Assembly: GCA_013368315.1 (NCBI GenBank)
Contig: JAACJM010000207.1
Location: 85,416-149,415, forward strand
DNA from: Tetrapyrgos nigripes
Taxonomy: Eukaryota; Basidiomycota; Agaricomycetes; Agaricales; Campanellaceae
Direction: 5' to 3'
DNA: 64,000 nucleotides
The first letter of the stretch is position 1, and every line of letters begins with the position of its first letter. This document shows positions 23,399-34,834 of this stretch, in pieces. Under the pieces are notes generated by a model. It worked only from the letters and a program-made list of their open reading frames with translations, ran no database searches and had not been told where the DNA came from. Position numbers and translations under genes: made by a program.

Positions 23399-26300
23399 AT
23401 GAAAACGTTCAAAGATGGCGGTGGACAGCCCCAAGCTGAGCCAGTTGGGAATCCAGGCAGTCTGACTCCGTCTATCTCAGAAGGTGAGCTTCAGATGGCA
23501 ATATCCTAGAAAAAGAACTAACAATCTCTGTTAGCACCTGTGGCACAGACACCAAGTTTGTCAACGAATAATGATTTTGGACCAATTGTCACCATTCCAG
23601 ATAATTCCTCGGAGACTCGTCCAATGTCAGAAGGTGAGCTCCAAAAGGCTAGCTCATAGGAAAGAAATAATATTTTCGATTAGTACTTGCTGGACAGACA
23701 GCTTTGTCTGTGAACATGTTTTCACATGCATCCAATTTCAAGATGCAAGATGTCACAGTAAATAATGCAGGAAGAGATATTATTCAGACAACCTACAACA
23801 ACTTCGGTAAGTATCAGATGTACAAAGTCAATCTTGTGTTCTTGATTTACCCAAATTTGAAAAGTGACAAGTGATGGAACTGTTCAAAATAATCAAATGC
23901 TCCAAGTATTGAAACAGAAGTTGAATCCAATCACCAATCCGGTCAGAAAAACAGATATTTGTATGGAAGGAACCAGAGTAGAGATATTGCAAGAGCTTTG
24001 CAACTGGATAATCAGCGGCAACACCTCTATTGCTTGGATTTATGGAATTGCTGGTACTGGTAAAAGTGCCATTGCAGTTTCTCTAGCTTCAAAAGTTAGA
24101 GGTTCAGGGAAGAACATCACACTGGCATTAACCTTTCACTGTGTGAAAGGGCAGGAGACAGATAATATCTCTACATTGATTCCGACTATATGCTACCGAT
24201 TGGCACAAGTATTTCCAGAATATGGCCAGTGCCTCTATCAAAATTTCAAGGATGATCCTTCACTTCGAGGCAGGGGGATTCCACTCTTTGAGCAGCTGGA
24301 CACATTTTTCAAACCATTTCTTATGAATCAAATCAGGACATCTGAAAATGTGGTCATGATTGTGATTGATGGCCTGGATGAATGCAGAACAAGCTTGGAC
24401 CGAGCAGATTTTCTAAGATGCTTGAAGGATATATCTCATCTTTCATGGCTCAAATGGGTAATAACCAGCAGACCAAATCCAGAAATCTGCCATGAATTTG
24501 ATAAATTCAGTAAATCTGCTCTGACCAAAGCTGATTTGATAGATGATGAGAGTACTACAAATGATTTGAGGTTATTGATTAGTGCAAAGTTGAAAGTATA
24601 TGGACAGTCATGGATATCAGAGGAGGAGATGGAGGACTTGCTTGTTAAAGCGAATGGCGTCTTCATTTGGGCCACTACAGCTATCACATTTATAATGGAA
24701 GGGGTAAATAAGAGGAATAGATTGAATGCTATTCTTGACTTGAAACCATATGAAGGCCTATACTTTCTGTATGAGAAAGTGTTGGGGGAATTATTTTCTA
24801 AGCAAGATGATTTGATGTATCTTAAAGTGGTCATGAGTGCAGTCTTAGCATTGATGGAGCCTGTGTCAGTGGATACATTAAGCGAAATGTTCAGTGTACC
24901 AGTTGAGCTTGTATCTTCTGATGTAACGAAAGGTGTGATTGAACGCTTGTCAGCAATAGTGTATAAAAGAGAAGGAAAACTATATTACCATCTCTCATTT
25001 AGAGAATTCCTTATGTCACAAAATGAATGGATTTCACTGGATAGTATCCATTCACAATTTGCTGGTGCTTGCTTGTATATCATGCAAAAAGAGCTCAAGT
25101 TCAATATATGTCATTTGACAACATCTTTTGTCAAGAATAGCAAAATTCATGATCCTCCTATTCAGAACAGAACAGAACGATATGTTTCATCCCAGCTACA
25201 GTACAGCTGCCTGAATTGGACAAAGCATCTGAAGAAGCCTAAGGCAGCAGAAGGTGGTGAGACAGTTCAGAATACTGTGAGCACCGAGGACAAGTGAAAC
25301 CTCACCAGAAAAATATGGTCTAAAATTGTTCGTAAGACCCCGACCGTGACACCGGCCAACCGACCACATTTCACAGATTCACAGCCTGGGCACCCCTCGA
25401 AGGATACTGTGAACCAATTCATGGCAAGTAAATCACTTATATACTGGATAGAATGTATGAGTATAATGGGAAGAGCTTTTTTCCTCAAGCGATGTTTTGA
25501 GGATATAGCCGAATGGGCCCAAGTTAACAAGGTAATTTCATTTCTTATTTAATTGTCAGACAGATATTTATTATACTCCTAAAACAGTATAAAAATGCAA
25601 CAATAGTGGCAAAACAAGCCCGTAAAGTGGTAGATCTGTTTGAAATTCCACTGTCTGAGAGTACAGCACATATTTATCTTTCAATTTTACCAATGCTTCC
25701 CATAGACTTCAGAATTTCTGAAAACTATCAAAAGCATTTGAAAAATACTGCAAGAGTAGGAGGCTATGGCATGCTAAAGGACTGGATGTATATGCCAATA
25801 GTGATATCAGCATCAAATGGACTGAATAGTCTTGCCTACTCACCAGATGGAAGATATTTGGTGTCAGGACATGATGATTATCATTCTCTCAATGATTGCA
25901 TAGTCAGAATTTAGAGTGTTCAAACTGGTCAGCAAGTAGCTGTGCAGCCGGAAGGTCATACTGGGAAATTCGTTACTGGGGAAGTCCTGTCAGTAGCCTA
26001 TTCACCAGATGGCAAATATGTAATATCAGCATCTCGTGACAAAACAATCAGAATTTGGAATGTTCAGACTGGACAGCAGATTAAGTGTCTTATGGGACAT
26101 AAGGATACGGTTAGATCAGTTGTCTATTCACCAGATGGCAGATATATCATATCAGGATCTGACGACGGAACAATCAGACTTTGGGATGCAGAAGTGGGAA
26201 AGCAGATAGGAAACTCCTTTAAACACATGGATCAGGTTATCTCGGTAGCCTGTTCACCAGATGGTACAAGCGCGGTGTCAGGTTCCATGAATGGAACAAT

Positions 26301-27882
26301 TAGGATCTGCAATATCTGGAGTGGCAAGCAAGAAGTTGTCCCTCTGGAAGGTCACACTCGCTTCGTGAAGTCTGTAGCATTTTCATCTGATGGAAAACAA
26401 GTAATATCGGGGTCGTATGATCAAACCATCAGAATCTGGGACACCGAGACTGGGCATCAGGTGGGAAAACTAGAACACTGCTATCATGAGGTCCGGTCAG
26501 TGGTATGTTCACCAAAAGACTTGCAATGTGTTGCAGTAGGCAATTCTCTTTCTGGCAGCATAATTACGATTTGGGACCTCCAAACTAGGCAACAGGTCAG
26601 GAAGCTACAAGGTCATCAGAATGTTAACTCAGTTATTTATTCACTAGATGGCCGGTTTATTGCTTCAGGATCTTATGATGGCACAATCAGAATTTGGGAC
26701 ATCTCAGATACTGAACAGAAAGCAGTAGAGCAGCTTCAGAAACATCCTAGTACTCATGGTGTTGTTACCTCAGTCAACTTCTCACCAGATGGCAAGCATG
26801 TGGTATCAGGATCAGAGCACATAATCCAAATCTGGGATGTTCAAACTGGGCAGCAGGTTGGGAACAATTTGCAAGGCCACACTGGCAGTGTTAAGTCAGT
26901 TGTTTATGCACCAGATGGTGAGCATATAGTATCAGGATCTCATGACAAGACAGTACGCATATGGAAAGTTCAGACTCAAAGTCAGCTTGGACGTCCTCTA
27001 AAAGGACACACAGACTCTATTTTATCTGTAGCCTTCTCACCAGATGGTAGGAATATAGTATCAGGATCCACAGACAAGACAGTGAGAATCTGGAAAGTCC
27101 AGACCAGACAACAGCTTCGAGATCCTCTTACAGGCCACACTAACTCTGTTTTATCTGTGAACTTCTCTGCCGATGGTACACACATTCTATCAGGATCTTG
27201 TGATGGGAGAGTGAAAATCTGGCAAGTTCAGACTGGACAGCAGGTTGCAGAAAGCCATTTCACGGCTCTGTGGTGCATAGATTATTCTCTAGATAAAAAG
27301 CTTGTAGTGACTGAATCTAGAGACAAAACGATTAGGATTTGGGATGTACAAACTGGAATAAATCGGGAACTTCAAGGCAGCACAACCAGTGTCAGTGCAG
27401 TGGCCTTCTCATCAGATGGAAAACGTCTAGTATCAGGGTGTTATGATAACGCCATCAGGATCTGGGATTTACAGACATATCAACAGATTGGAGAACCTCT
27501 GGAAGGCCATGTTTCATGGGTTAACTCATTGGCATTCTCAGCTGATGGCAAATACGTGGTGTCTGGAGCCTGGGATAATACAATCAGGGTCTGGAATATT
27601 GATCAGTCAGATCCAAGTCTGTTTCCAGCAGCTTTCAATCACCATCATGAATCTCAGTCCTTGTTTATTGATTCCCAAGGGTGGCTTTGTACAGCTGAAC
27701 CTGAACCCAAATTGATTTTATGGATTCCACCTCAGTTTAGAGATGGATTTAGTGACTTGAGGCAGATATTGACAATTCCTTGTGATGCAAAAAGGGCTGC
27801 AACTCCTGTTGACTGGAGCAAGTTTGTTTGTGGTGATGATTGGACATCTTGTTGGACAGATAATCCTAAGCATGAAAAATAA
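23399..27882 (+). pseudogene. NLR-like NACHT-WD40 receptor gene, interrupted by one TAG
   Basis: NACHT-WD40 proteins are STAND ATPases thought to sense non-self in fungi. Exons 23399-23483, 23535-23633, 23684-23806, 23865-25276, 25337-25531 and 25588-27882 join in phase to 1402 codons. The N-terminal exons encode a short Ser/Asn-rich region with MQDVTVNNAGRDIIQ. The NACHT domain has Walker A GIAGTGKS (residues 163-170), Walker B VVMIVIDGLDEC (about 269-276) and VITSRP. Fourteen WD40 repeats follow, enough for two seven-bladed propellers, then a cap (KLILWIPPQFR, VDWSKFVCGDDW) usual in this family. The fifth intron (25277-25336, 60 bp) is inferred: without it the frame meets TGA at 25295-25297. 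One in-frame TAG (25912-25914, codon 747) replaces the Trp ending the first WD40 repeat, so the receptor is cut before its propellers unless read through. Confidence 0.85.
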
Positions 27883-29010
27883 AATTGCAGGCTGACAGTC
27901 TGTATGTGTTCTCTTTTTCTCATATCAAATTTATATCCTTATTCAAATATTTGCCCATATAGGTCAGATTCAATTTGTTTTTCTTCAATGTGTATATCTT
28001 TTCTGATTCATAAATTGACATGTGCTACTTGGTGAATTGCTGTAAATTCCTTCCCCCCAGTTCCTCTCCATTCAATAAATACTGTCAAAAGTTCATACAT
28101 AATTTGTAACCTGTGTAAAGTTCCAGAAGAATATTTATTTAAAAAATCTGTATGTTCCCCTCTAAATCATGATACTGGATGTCATAAATATAAAATATAA
28201 CGTCTACTGACTTCCAGGGAACACCTAGCATACAATTTACTTGTTGAATCCTTGGAACTGGTGACCCTGTCATAAACTGCTAGTTCTTTGCCCTCCTTCA
28301 TCATTGTCTTCAACAACTACCTCATCTTTGAACCTAGAATTTGTTCACCACTCTACCATTGCCTTTCCTCAATAACTATTTCATTTTTCTACTATTATTA
28401 TGCCCTTCAGTCCATACCCATTGAACCTTATAAAATCTGTCAAACAACCATCTATCTGCTATCTTGTTTCTTCATTACCCTTTCCTATTTATATCATTTC
28501 TGTACCTCAATCTATCCTTACTAGATCCCATCTGTCATACAGTCTACAGCTATTGTTCTATTTGTTCTATTCTCAGACTGTATCATATATACTTGTACCT
28601 TCTGAAACTGATTCACTAGTTTGTTCACTTTGTCTCCACTCTGTACTACTATCTACACAGTGTCAAGGATAGTCAACTTACTCGTTGAGTGTAGTAGTTC
28701 CTGACAGATCTGAGGGACAATAGCTGGCACAGGCAAGGATGGGCAGTCAATGCTCGACTATTGACTATGGTCTGGACTTGTGTGGTCATATATTTCTGGT
28801 CTAGCTGGTTGACCACTGGTCCCCATGGTTGATCAATAGGTCAATCAGGCTTTGCCAGAAAATGCTCTTATCTCATGGCCTCTGGCAGCATTTAGCCACT
28901 TCCAGCCTTGGTGTTCTGGGTGCAAACACTCTGTGGGAATGTTTCCTTGGCTATCTGTTGACTGTGGTATAGATGCTTAAGGCCGTGGGACGCGGCATCC
29001 CCGACTCCGT
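27883..29010. other. No gene; possible LTR remnant
   Basis: The stretch about 28600-28680 (TTGTTCACTTTGTCTCCACTC and AGTGTCAAGGATAGTCAACT) resembles 48160-48225 in the Gypsy left LTR, suggesting a diverged LTR piece. Short pyrimidine-rich frames around it are not convincing genes. Confidence 0.4.
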
Positions 29011-29151
29011 AGAGTTTGAGATGATGATGACAGAAGAGTGTATACCATGGATATTACTAGTAATCGTACAGAGATAAACGTTAGAGTATGAGACGATGAT
29101 GACAGAAGAGTGTATACTATGGATACTACTAGCAATCGTACAGAGATTGTA
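29011..29151. repeat. Two-copy 72-bp tandem repeat
   Basis: 29011-29082 and 29083-29151 share AGAGTNTGAGANGATGATGA, CAGAAGAGTGTATAC and AATCGTACAGAGAT, differing at a few positions. The array overlaps the region just downstream of the minus-strand frame at 29262. Confidence 0.85.
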
Positions 29152-29261
29152 TAAGTAGATCACAGTATCGCGTGTTGAAGTAGAAAAAAATGATTCATTC
29201 AATGATGGCTGTAATATCAGAAGCACACAGGCTAAATCAGAATCACTAAGGATTGCTAAAG

Positions 29262-29762
29262 TTAACCTTCGCCGCAGAGCAAAACGAGATAGGATGGTTC
29301 GCAAACATTTGGATGTCCCTTCAAAGTCTGATAAGTAGGTGGCTGTTTCCGTTGTAAACGAACAGGTATGTTGGTTTGCAAAAATTGTAACTCGTCAGGT
29401 CCCATCGCATCAAAAGAGATGTGCATATTCTCTATGTCAGAGTTGCTATCGCCGATATCAGTTTCAGATAACTTAGACGCCAAGAATTGCGACAGCGCAG
29501 CACGCGTGTATTGACCAGTAAACTCAGAACCGAAGATATGTTGCATAGACAAAATTTTAGAATGATAGACATGTTTGGGAACAAGAGGGCCATCGTACGG
29601 GAGAATGCCAACAAGCAGAAGTTTACCGACCAATTCAAAAATACAGTGAACGGAGTATAAAAGCGTGTGCGGAAACTGCAGCAATAGTTCAGTTGTAGTC
29701 TGGACAGGGTGCTCAAGAAATATAGGCGTATTTGAGGCTACGGTGCGAAGATGATGGTCCAT
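29262..29762 (-). CDS. Unidentified 166-residue protein
   Basis: A single open frame with ATG reads MDHHLRTVASNTPIFLEHPV, then a hydrophobic stretch (CIFELVGKLLLVGILPYDG), FGSEFTGQYTRAALSQFLAS and DAMGPDELQFLQTNIPV. Composition looks coding and there are no breaks. I do not recognise a domain. It may be a lineage-specific gene or an exon of a larger one. Confidence 0.4.
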   Translation of the reverse strand: MDHHLRTVASNTPIFLEHPVQTTTELLLQFPHTLLYSVHCIFELVGKLLLVGILPYDGPLVPKHVYHSKILSMQHIFGSEFTGQYTRAALSQFLASKLSETDIGDSNSDIENMHISFDAMGPDELQFLQTNIPVRLQRKQPPTYQTLKGHPNVCEPSYLVLLCGEG

Positions 29763-30028
29763 AGCGATTCAGTATGTCGACGAGACGGCAGTTGGAGTCA
29801 AAGAGGCGGACTACGAATTTGAAAAAGAGTGACCGCATGACGAGAACGTGGTAAAGAACTTATAAAACCGGAGAAAAACGTTCGATCATGGCCATTCGAG
29901 TTTTGCAAGTCCCTCCTCCTACCGGAGATCGGGGACCAGCATTGACTGAGTCTGGACTTTGGTCTGAACTGACAGTTATTAGTCTATGACCCAGTCACAC
30001 CCAACCCTGGGCACAGGTAAGAAAGAAA

Positions 30029-30330
30029 GTGAAGATCATGGAGGATCAGATGACAAGGAAGGATGAACAGCTCTGGGGACTGTGTGGATGGTGTCACAAG
30101 TGTCATGAACCCTTGAGCTGGGCAGAAGACGTTTCAGCCATGCGCAAAAAGGCCATCAATGAGATTATTCTAGATAAGTTCCTAATTGGGAAAGCTCAGC
30201 CAACAGCTAATAGCTACCCAGAAGGCCAGGTATGAGGTCATGAGGCAGGGTTTCCAAAAGTGGGATGAGTACTACATTGAACGGGATACAGTAACTGTAG
30301 TACTACAAATACTTGGTTAAGTAATGTCTA
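30029..30330 (+). pseudogene. Frameshifted coding remnant, unknown
   Basis: MKIMEDQMTRKDEQLWGLCG with WCHKCHEPLSW and KKAINEIILDKFLIGKAQ shifts frame near 30200 and continues as ARYEVMRQGFQKWDEYYIER to a stop near 30320. The CxWCxKC-type cysteines are notable. Possibly a retroelement gag-like piece; not identified. Confidence 0.3.
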
Positions 30331-30393
30331 AATCATAGTTTCTATTTACACTTGACATATCTAAAAGTTCAGGAAAAAACCCCATGAAAGTTT

Positions 30394-30459
30394 GGTGAAA
30401 GTGAAAGAAATGTGTGGTGAAAGTGAAAGAAATGTGTGATGAAAGTGAAAGATATGTGC
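30394..30459. repeat. 22-bp tandem repeat, three copies
   Basis: Units at 30394, 30416 and 30438 read GGTGAAAGTGAAAGAAATGT with GT or GC at the end; the third has two changes. Confidence 0.9.
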
Positions 30460-31165
30460 AGTAACTTGCCCATGTCACATGTCACGCTAGAAGTGCGCGC
30501 TGGACTCCTGAAAGATTAGCAATGCATTTTGGCAGACCTTAAATAAAAGTGTGAATTTCTAGGACCAAAATTCAGCGATGTGAGTCATAGGCTGAAAATA
30601 GCCTAGAAAAGTGCGGGAACAGCGAAAATCAGTGGCGAGATGCAGGAAATAATTTTATCCACAATCCACAAGCATAAGAATACAACCATGGTAAACTCCC
30701 CTACACTCACACACCCTCCCCCTCACCCCCACAAACCCATATCTCCAGATCCAGTCCTGGCACTTATCATTGTGAGGTTTCTTTCCTTCTAATTCTGGAG
30801 TTAAATGAGGCCATAATTAGCCCAGAACAAAAATATATCCTTGATAAACTGCCCCTCCACTCCCCCCACAAACATATCTCCTTTTATCTCAAATCAACTG
30901 GAGCCAGAATAAGGCCAGAACTGCAGAATTCCATGGAAAGCCCAGCTACATCCAACATCTCCTTCTCCTCATCTCTACAGACTTTGAAACCTTCACAACC
31001 AGGCAACCTATTATATTGTGGTTCTTTGTACCTTCAACCAAAATTAGAAGACCCTTGCAATAAGGATGGGTGTCTGAATCTTTCAAAGTAGTTTGGCATG
31101 AGATAACCACTCCTAATAGTAATGGTAATGTAAAATATCAGGTATGGATAGAGAAGTATGTAAAT
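30460..31165. other. No recognised gene
   Basis: AT-rich region with C-rich runs (near 30710-30740 and 30850-30870). No frame of interest. Confidence 0.4.
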
Positions 31166-31169
31166 TTAA

Positions 31170-31250
31170 AATGACCTTGTGATGCAGTGGTGCGTGTGTT
31201 TTTTGATAACGAGAGGTCAAGAGTTCAATCCCATTGTAAAGCATATTCCA
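31170..31250 (+). ncRNA. tRNA-like SINE head (candidate)
   Basis: TGATGCAGTGG at 31180-31190 resembles an RNA polymerase III A box and GTTCAATCC at 31223-31231 matches the B box consensus, at the spacing of a tRNA. A loop-like TTTGATAAC lies between. Paired acceptor stems are poor, so a functional tRNA is unlikely and a tRNA-derived SINE is the better guess. Confidence 0.4.
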
Positions 31251-31927
31251 GTAGAAGGTCACATAAATTTTAATACAAGTATAGTTAATGATTCCCATGG
31301 CTCAAGAATGCACGTTAGGATTGGAATGGCAGATTTATCACAATAAAAAACTGATTACTATAAATAGTAATCAGGACTCATTTCTCTATTATGAATCATT
31401 ACAACTCATATGTAGATACTTGTACTTGTACTTTAGTCCAGATTTTGATTCTGTTTCACTTACTGTGCTGATCTTGTTGCGAGTCTATTCCGCATTATAT
31501 ATGACATCAACTCCAGTACTCCTGTGTAACTAATGTACATAACAATCACGAGTCCCAAACGTAAATAGAAACAAGAATCAACTGTGAAACAATGAATAGA
31601 AATGTGGAGTAATGAACAGATACATACACTTTAAAATTGCAGTCTCATTTTGTGCAAGTCTTAACTAGATTTTTCCAACTGTGTTAGACAACTTGATCAT
31701 TTTACAACTAAAAAATAGTCTAGACATGCTCAAGAGGAATTAGGGCACATCCCAGGCATTTTAGGGGCATATAAAGTAGCTGGTGGAAGCTTGAGAGTGA
31801 CGAGCAGGCATGATACAGATGTATACTAGAAGCGGAGTGGCAACTCCATGCTTACCTGGGGATGTTAGTTGCTTGTTAGAGCTGGTTATAGAGGTTTGTG
31901 AGGTGAGTTGTTAAGTTGAGAAACTTT
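31251..31927. other. No recognised gene
   Basis: AT-rich sequence downstream of the hydrolase remnant; it contains no continuation of the missing hydrolase C-terminus that I could see. Confidence 0.4.
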
Positions 31928-33737
31928 TTATTCAATAGCTCCGTAGTTTGCTTGCAACCAGTTGCGCGCAAGATCTGACGGGGCATTGGATACCATGCTA
32001 GTACCAGGATCAGCCCGAAGGGCGGAGTCTGCCAAGGGAGAAAACAGCAGCAAAGCACCTGCCATCGGTAACTCGGGGAGTTTGTACATTGCCTGATACC
32101 GTAGTAGCTGGTAGGCCAGAATCCCACTGCAGGAATCACTGGCGACAATGATGTTACGGGGTTCGAAACCGAGGTCGAGGAGATATCGATAGCCAGCGAT
32201 GATATCGATCAAAGCTGCTGGAAATGGATTGTTTATTTCATAGGGAGGCCCAGCGGCTAGACGGTACTCCGTGGCAAAAAATACGTTTGACTTGTGGTAC
32301 GTATTCCAGGATGCCTTTACAGATATTAACATTGGGGGTGAATGATGGACTTCCACTACCAAGCTGAGAGACATTACTATAGAGCGGCAGAAAACGAATA
32401 AAAAGAACCCACCACAAAACCTCCTCCTGTGAAGATTGTTACGAGGCCTCTTAAAGGCCGAGTTAACTTATGTCGACCTCGGAAACTTTACCATGACCTC
32501 GAACTCCCACCCCTTTTCGTTGCCACAGCCAGCCTTTACCCTTCCTGACAACTGGAATGTCCAGACTCGGTCTGGACCAGATCCAAGGACCGTTGACGTT
32601 AATAACCACGACGTCATGCTAGCGTGTCAAATCGGTCTGCTTAACGCCCTTCTTCCCTCTCACTTTCCACCGATTCTCCCTCCCTTCTGCATAACCTGAG
32701 TTAGACTACGTGAAAGGGCCTCGTAATTTGCCATGTGAAGCGATGGCCCTTTGCCCCAGTTAACTTATGTCGACCTCGAAAATTTTACCATGACCTCAAA
32801 CTCCCGCCCCTTTTCGTTGCCACTCAACCCAACTGTGTGTCGTCACCACACCACGCCGGTCTCTACTTCCCGATCAACCTGAAATATCCAGACTGAGTCT
32901 ACATACATCAACAATCACGATGTCATGCCAGTGTGTGGACTCATCTCACCTTCAATGCCAGCATCGTGCTTCATGGGATACTTACTCGCGTCCACGGCTT
33001 TCTCTCCGCAAGTATGGCCATACTAATTGTTATCCAACGTTTGCCAGTACTCGCCGCCCTACTTCCTCCACTTCTGAAGCTTGGCTTCAGCCTCGACGCC
33101 CTCGTAATTCAGAATTCTTGCCTCTTCATCGTCATTAATTTATGTTTATGTCGTACTCTTAGCGACCTGTAGCAACCTCAAAGTCTTTTCCGTGGGTTCA
33201 AACTCTCAACTTATTTCGCTCATACTACTTTGCAAGTAGCTGCAACGTAGTCAATACAAGAGTGAGGTTTTGTTGAGGAGGGCCTCATAACTTGCCATGC
33301 GAAGCAGTGGCACCTTTCCCCAGTCAGGTGGGGACGTACCATGCAAATTAAGGATAACTTTTTCGTCTGTGCAAGCCTTTTCACCAACGTGACCACCCAA
33401 GTCCCTCACACCGAACCAAAAACCAGCCGTCTTCACAGTCTGTACTTTGTTGAAATTAGCAAACTGCTGGATATCCCTGACGATCAAATCAGGTGTCGGC
33501 TGTACCCAAACGAAGCCAAGAGGTGTCACTGGTAGGCCAATTTGTAAGGCTATGGTGGTCCCTTCGTCTAGGAACTTGACAATGAGTGAACGAGAAATGG
33601 ACCAGTTTCGGCAAGGACGCATGGAAGGAAACAGGTAGCGGATAGCGGACGGCCCATAAAGGCAGACGTAGAAGAATAGAGAGGGCACCGAAGGCAATGT
33701 AGAGCGTTTTGAGCAGTTGACGACGATACGCAAACAT
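31928..33737 (-). pseudogene. Alpha/beta hydrolase fold-3 (HSL-type) protein, truncated
   Basis: The N-terminal part begins MFAYRRQLLKTLYIAFGA with a hydrophobic anchor, shifts frame near 33650, and continues PSMRPCRNWSISRSL, PLGFVWVQPTPDL, AGFWFGVRDLGGHVGE, VILNLH. The distal part has GGGFVVGS, VFFATEYRLA, PFPAALIDIIAGYRYLLDLG, NIIVASDSCSGILAYQLLRY and ends NYGAIE at 31928. DSCSG carries the nucleophile serine. The parts are separated by a 913-bp interval (32427-33339) with GTACGT and CACAG borders, whose removal gives the oxyanion motif HGGG. A TAG soon after this junction, the early frameshift and the absence of the catalytic Asp and His blocks indicate a dead gene. Confidence 0.75.
32430..33305 (+). 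repeat. Dispersed repeat A copies inside the hydrolase intron
   Basis: One copy starts GTTACGAGGCCTCTTAAAGG (32438) and runs to GGGCCTCGTAATTTGCC (near 32735). A second starts at GTTAACTTATGTCGACCTCG (32757) and ends at GAGGGCCTCATAACTTGCC (near 33296). Each is a few hundred base pairs and has no coding frame. Confidence 0.75.
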
Positions 33738-33779
33738 TGTTACGAGACCCTTTTAGGCCGAGTTAACTTAGAGCCTGTT

Positions 33780-34402
33780 CAGTAGAAAGTAAAGACATGT
33801 GTACTTTTTTAACGGATTACTCGAAATGGCAGGTGTCTGAAATTTTCTCTGAAAGCGTGACAGAGTCGTAAGAGCGTCAAGGATGTCGTCTCCAGCAGGT
33901 GGTATGCATCCTCAGTGATCTCTGGATGCTCTATGGCCCATTATACTCGCTGCTGGGTGGCTAGTGAATGTAATTGTCCTTGTCGTCGCCATCTACGCAT
34001 CTCCTCACTACTGGAAGCAACCTTATCACACCTCTGCCCAGACCGGTGCACAGTAGGTTCTGGAACTCATCAAAAGGCCATCCCGACCGGATATATAACG
34101 AACTTGGAATGCAGTTACATGTTTTTTTGTTCTTTGTAGAGCAGTTGAGGGCACTGGGAGTGGAGGATAGTCGGCATCTTATGATGGAAGAAAAGGCATT
34201 TCCGCCAGGTTTTGGTGCCCTGGGTACAGCTGTCTCGGTGTCATTCTGAGCCATTGAGGATATCATAGGCGGTATATAGGCTATCGAGCGAAGCGATGAG
34301 GTTTTTTCTGCAAGTCACAGAAGGGTCACAATAGAATTATAAACAGAAACTACCATATGCAGTAATCTGTTAAAAATTTTAAGCGTCTTTACTTTCTACT
34401 GA
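33780..34402. mobile_element. Small element with CAGTAGAAAGTAAAGAC inverted repeats
   Basis: CAGTAGAAAGTAAAGAC at 33780-33796 is exactly inverted at 34385-34401. It separates the GAGCCTGTTC end from the CACACCGAAAAGGG part of the family B element; at the opposite end of that element these two parts are adjacent. The target duplication is not resolved. Frames inside (for example minus 34266-33961) are not recognised. Confidence 0.55.
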
Positions 34403-34834
34403 CACACCGAAAAGGGACAAATTTCCGCTCGACGGATACATGACCGGATATGTGTATGAAAATGAGATATATTTGGAATATAGATATAAGTACAGAAAGA
34501 TGATGTATCTGTAAGCTAGATATTTGATCAGAAAGTTGCTATATAAGGATGAATTTTTAGTATATTTGATTGGTGTGTGGACATATTCTGTATCAAAGCT
34601 ATTGAAAGAACTACAAAAAGACCTCAAATCAGGATTCCAGACATGATTACAGATATGTGTCCGAAAAGACAATAAGTCCGGATTCCGGACAAGGGTCCCG
34701 ATAGTAGTCCTGGCAGATGAACTGATAGATCAGAATGAATGTTATAAAAATATCAGTATTACAGACATATAAACTATACGCACCCATATCTGGAAGCCGG
34801 ATGTATTGTCTTTTCGGATGCATATCTGTAACTA

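Noticed and set aside
24436..24834. Minus-strand frame of 132 codons
   Set aside because: It is the shadow of the NACHT exon on the other strand.
30710..30740. C-rich run read as a possible G-quadruplex or telomere-like repeat
   Set aside because: It is irregular and has no tandem unit; no TTAGGG-type repeat occurs.
31170..31250. Functional tRNA gene
   Set aside because: Box A and B are present but the acceptor and anticodon stems do not pair well.
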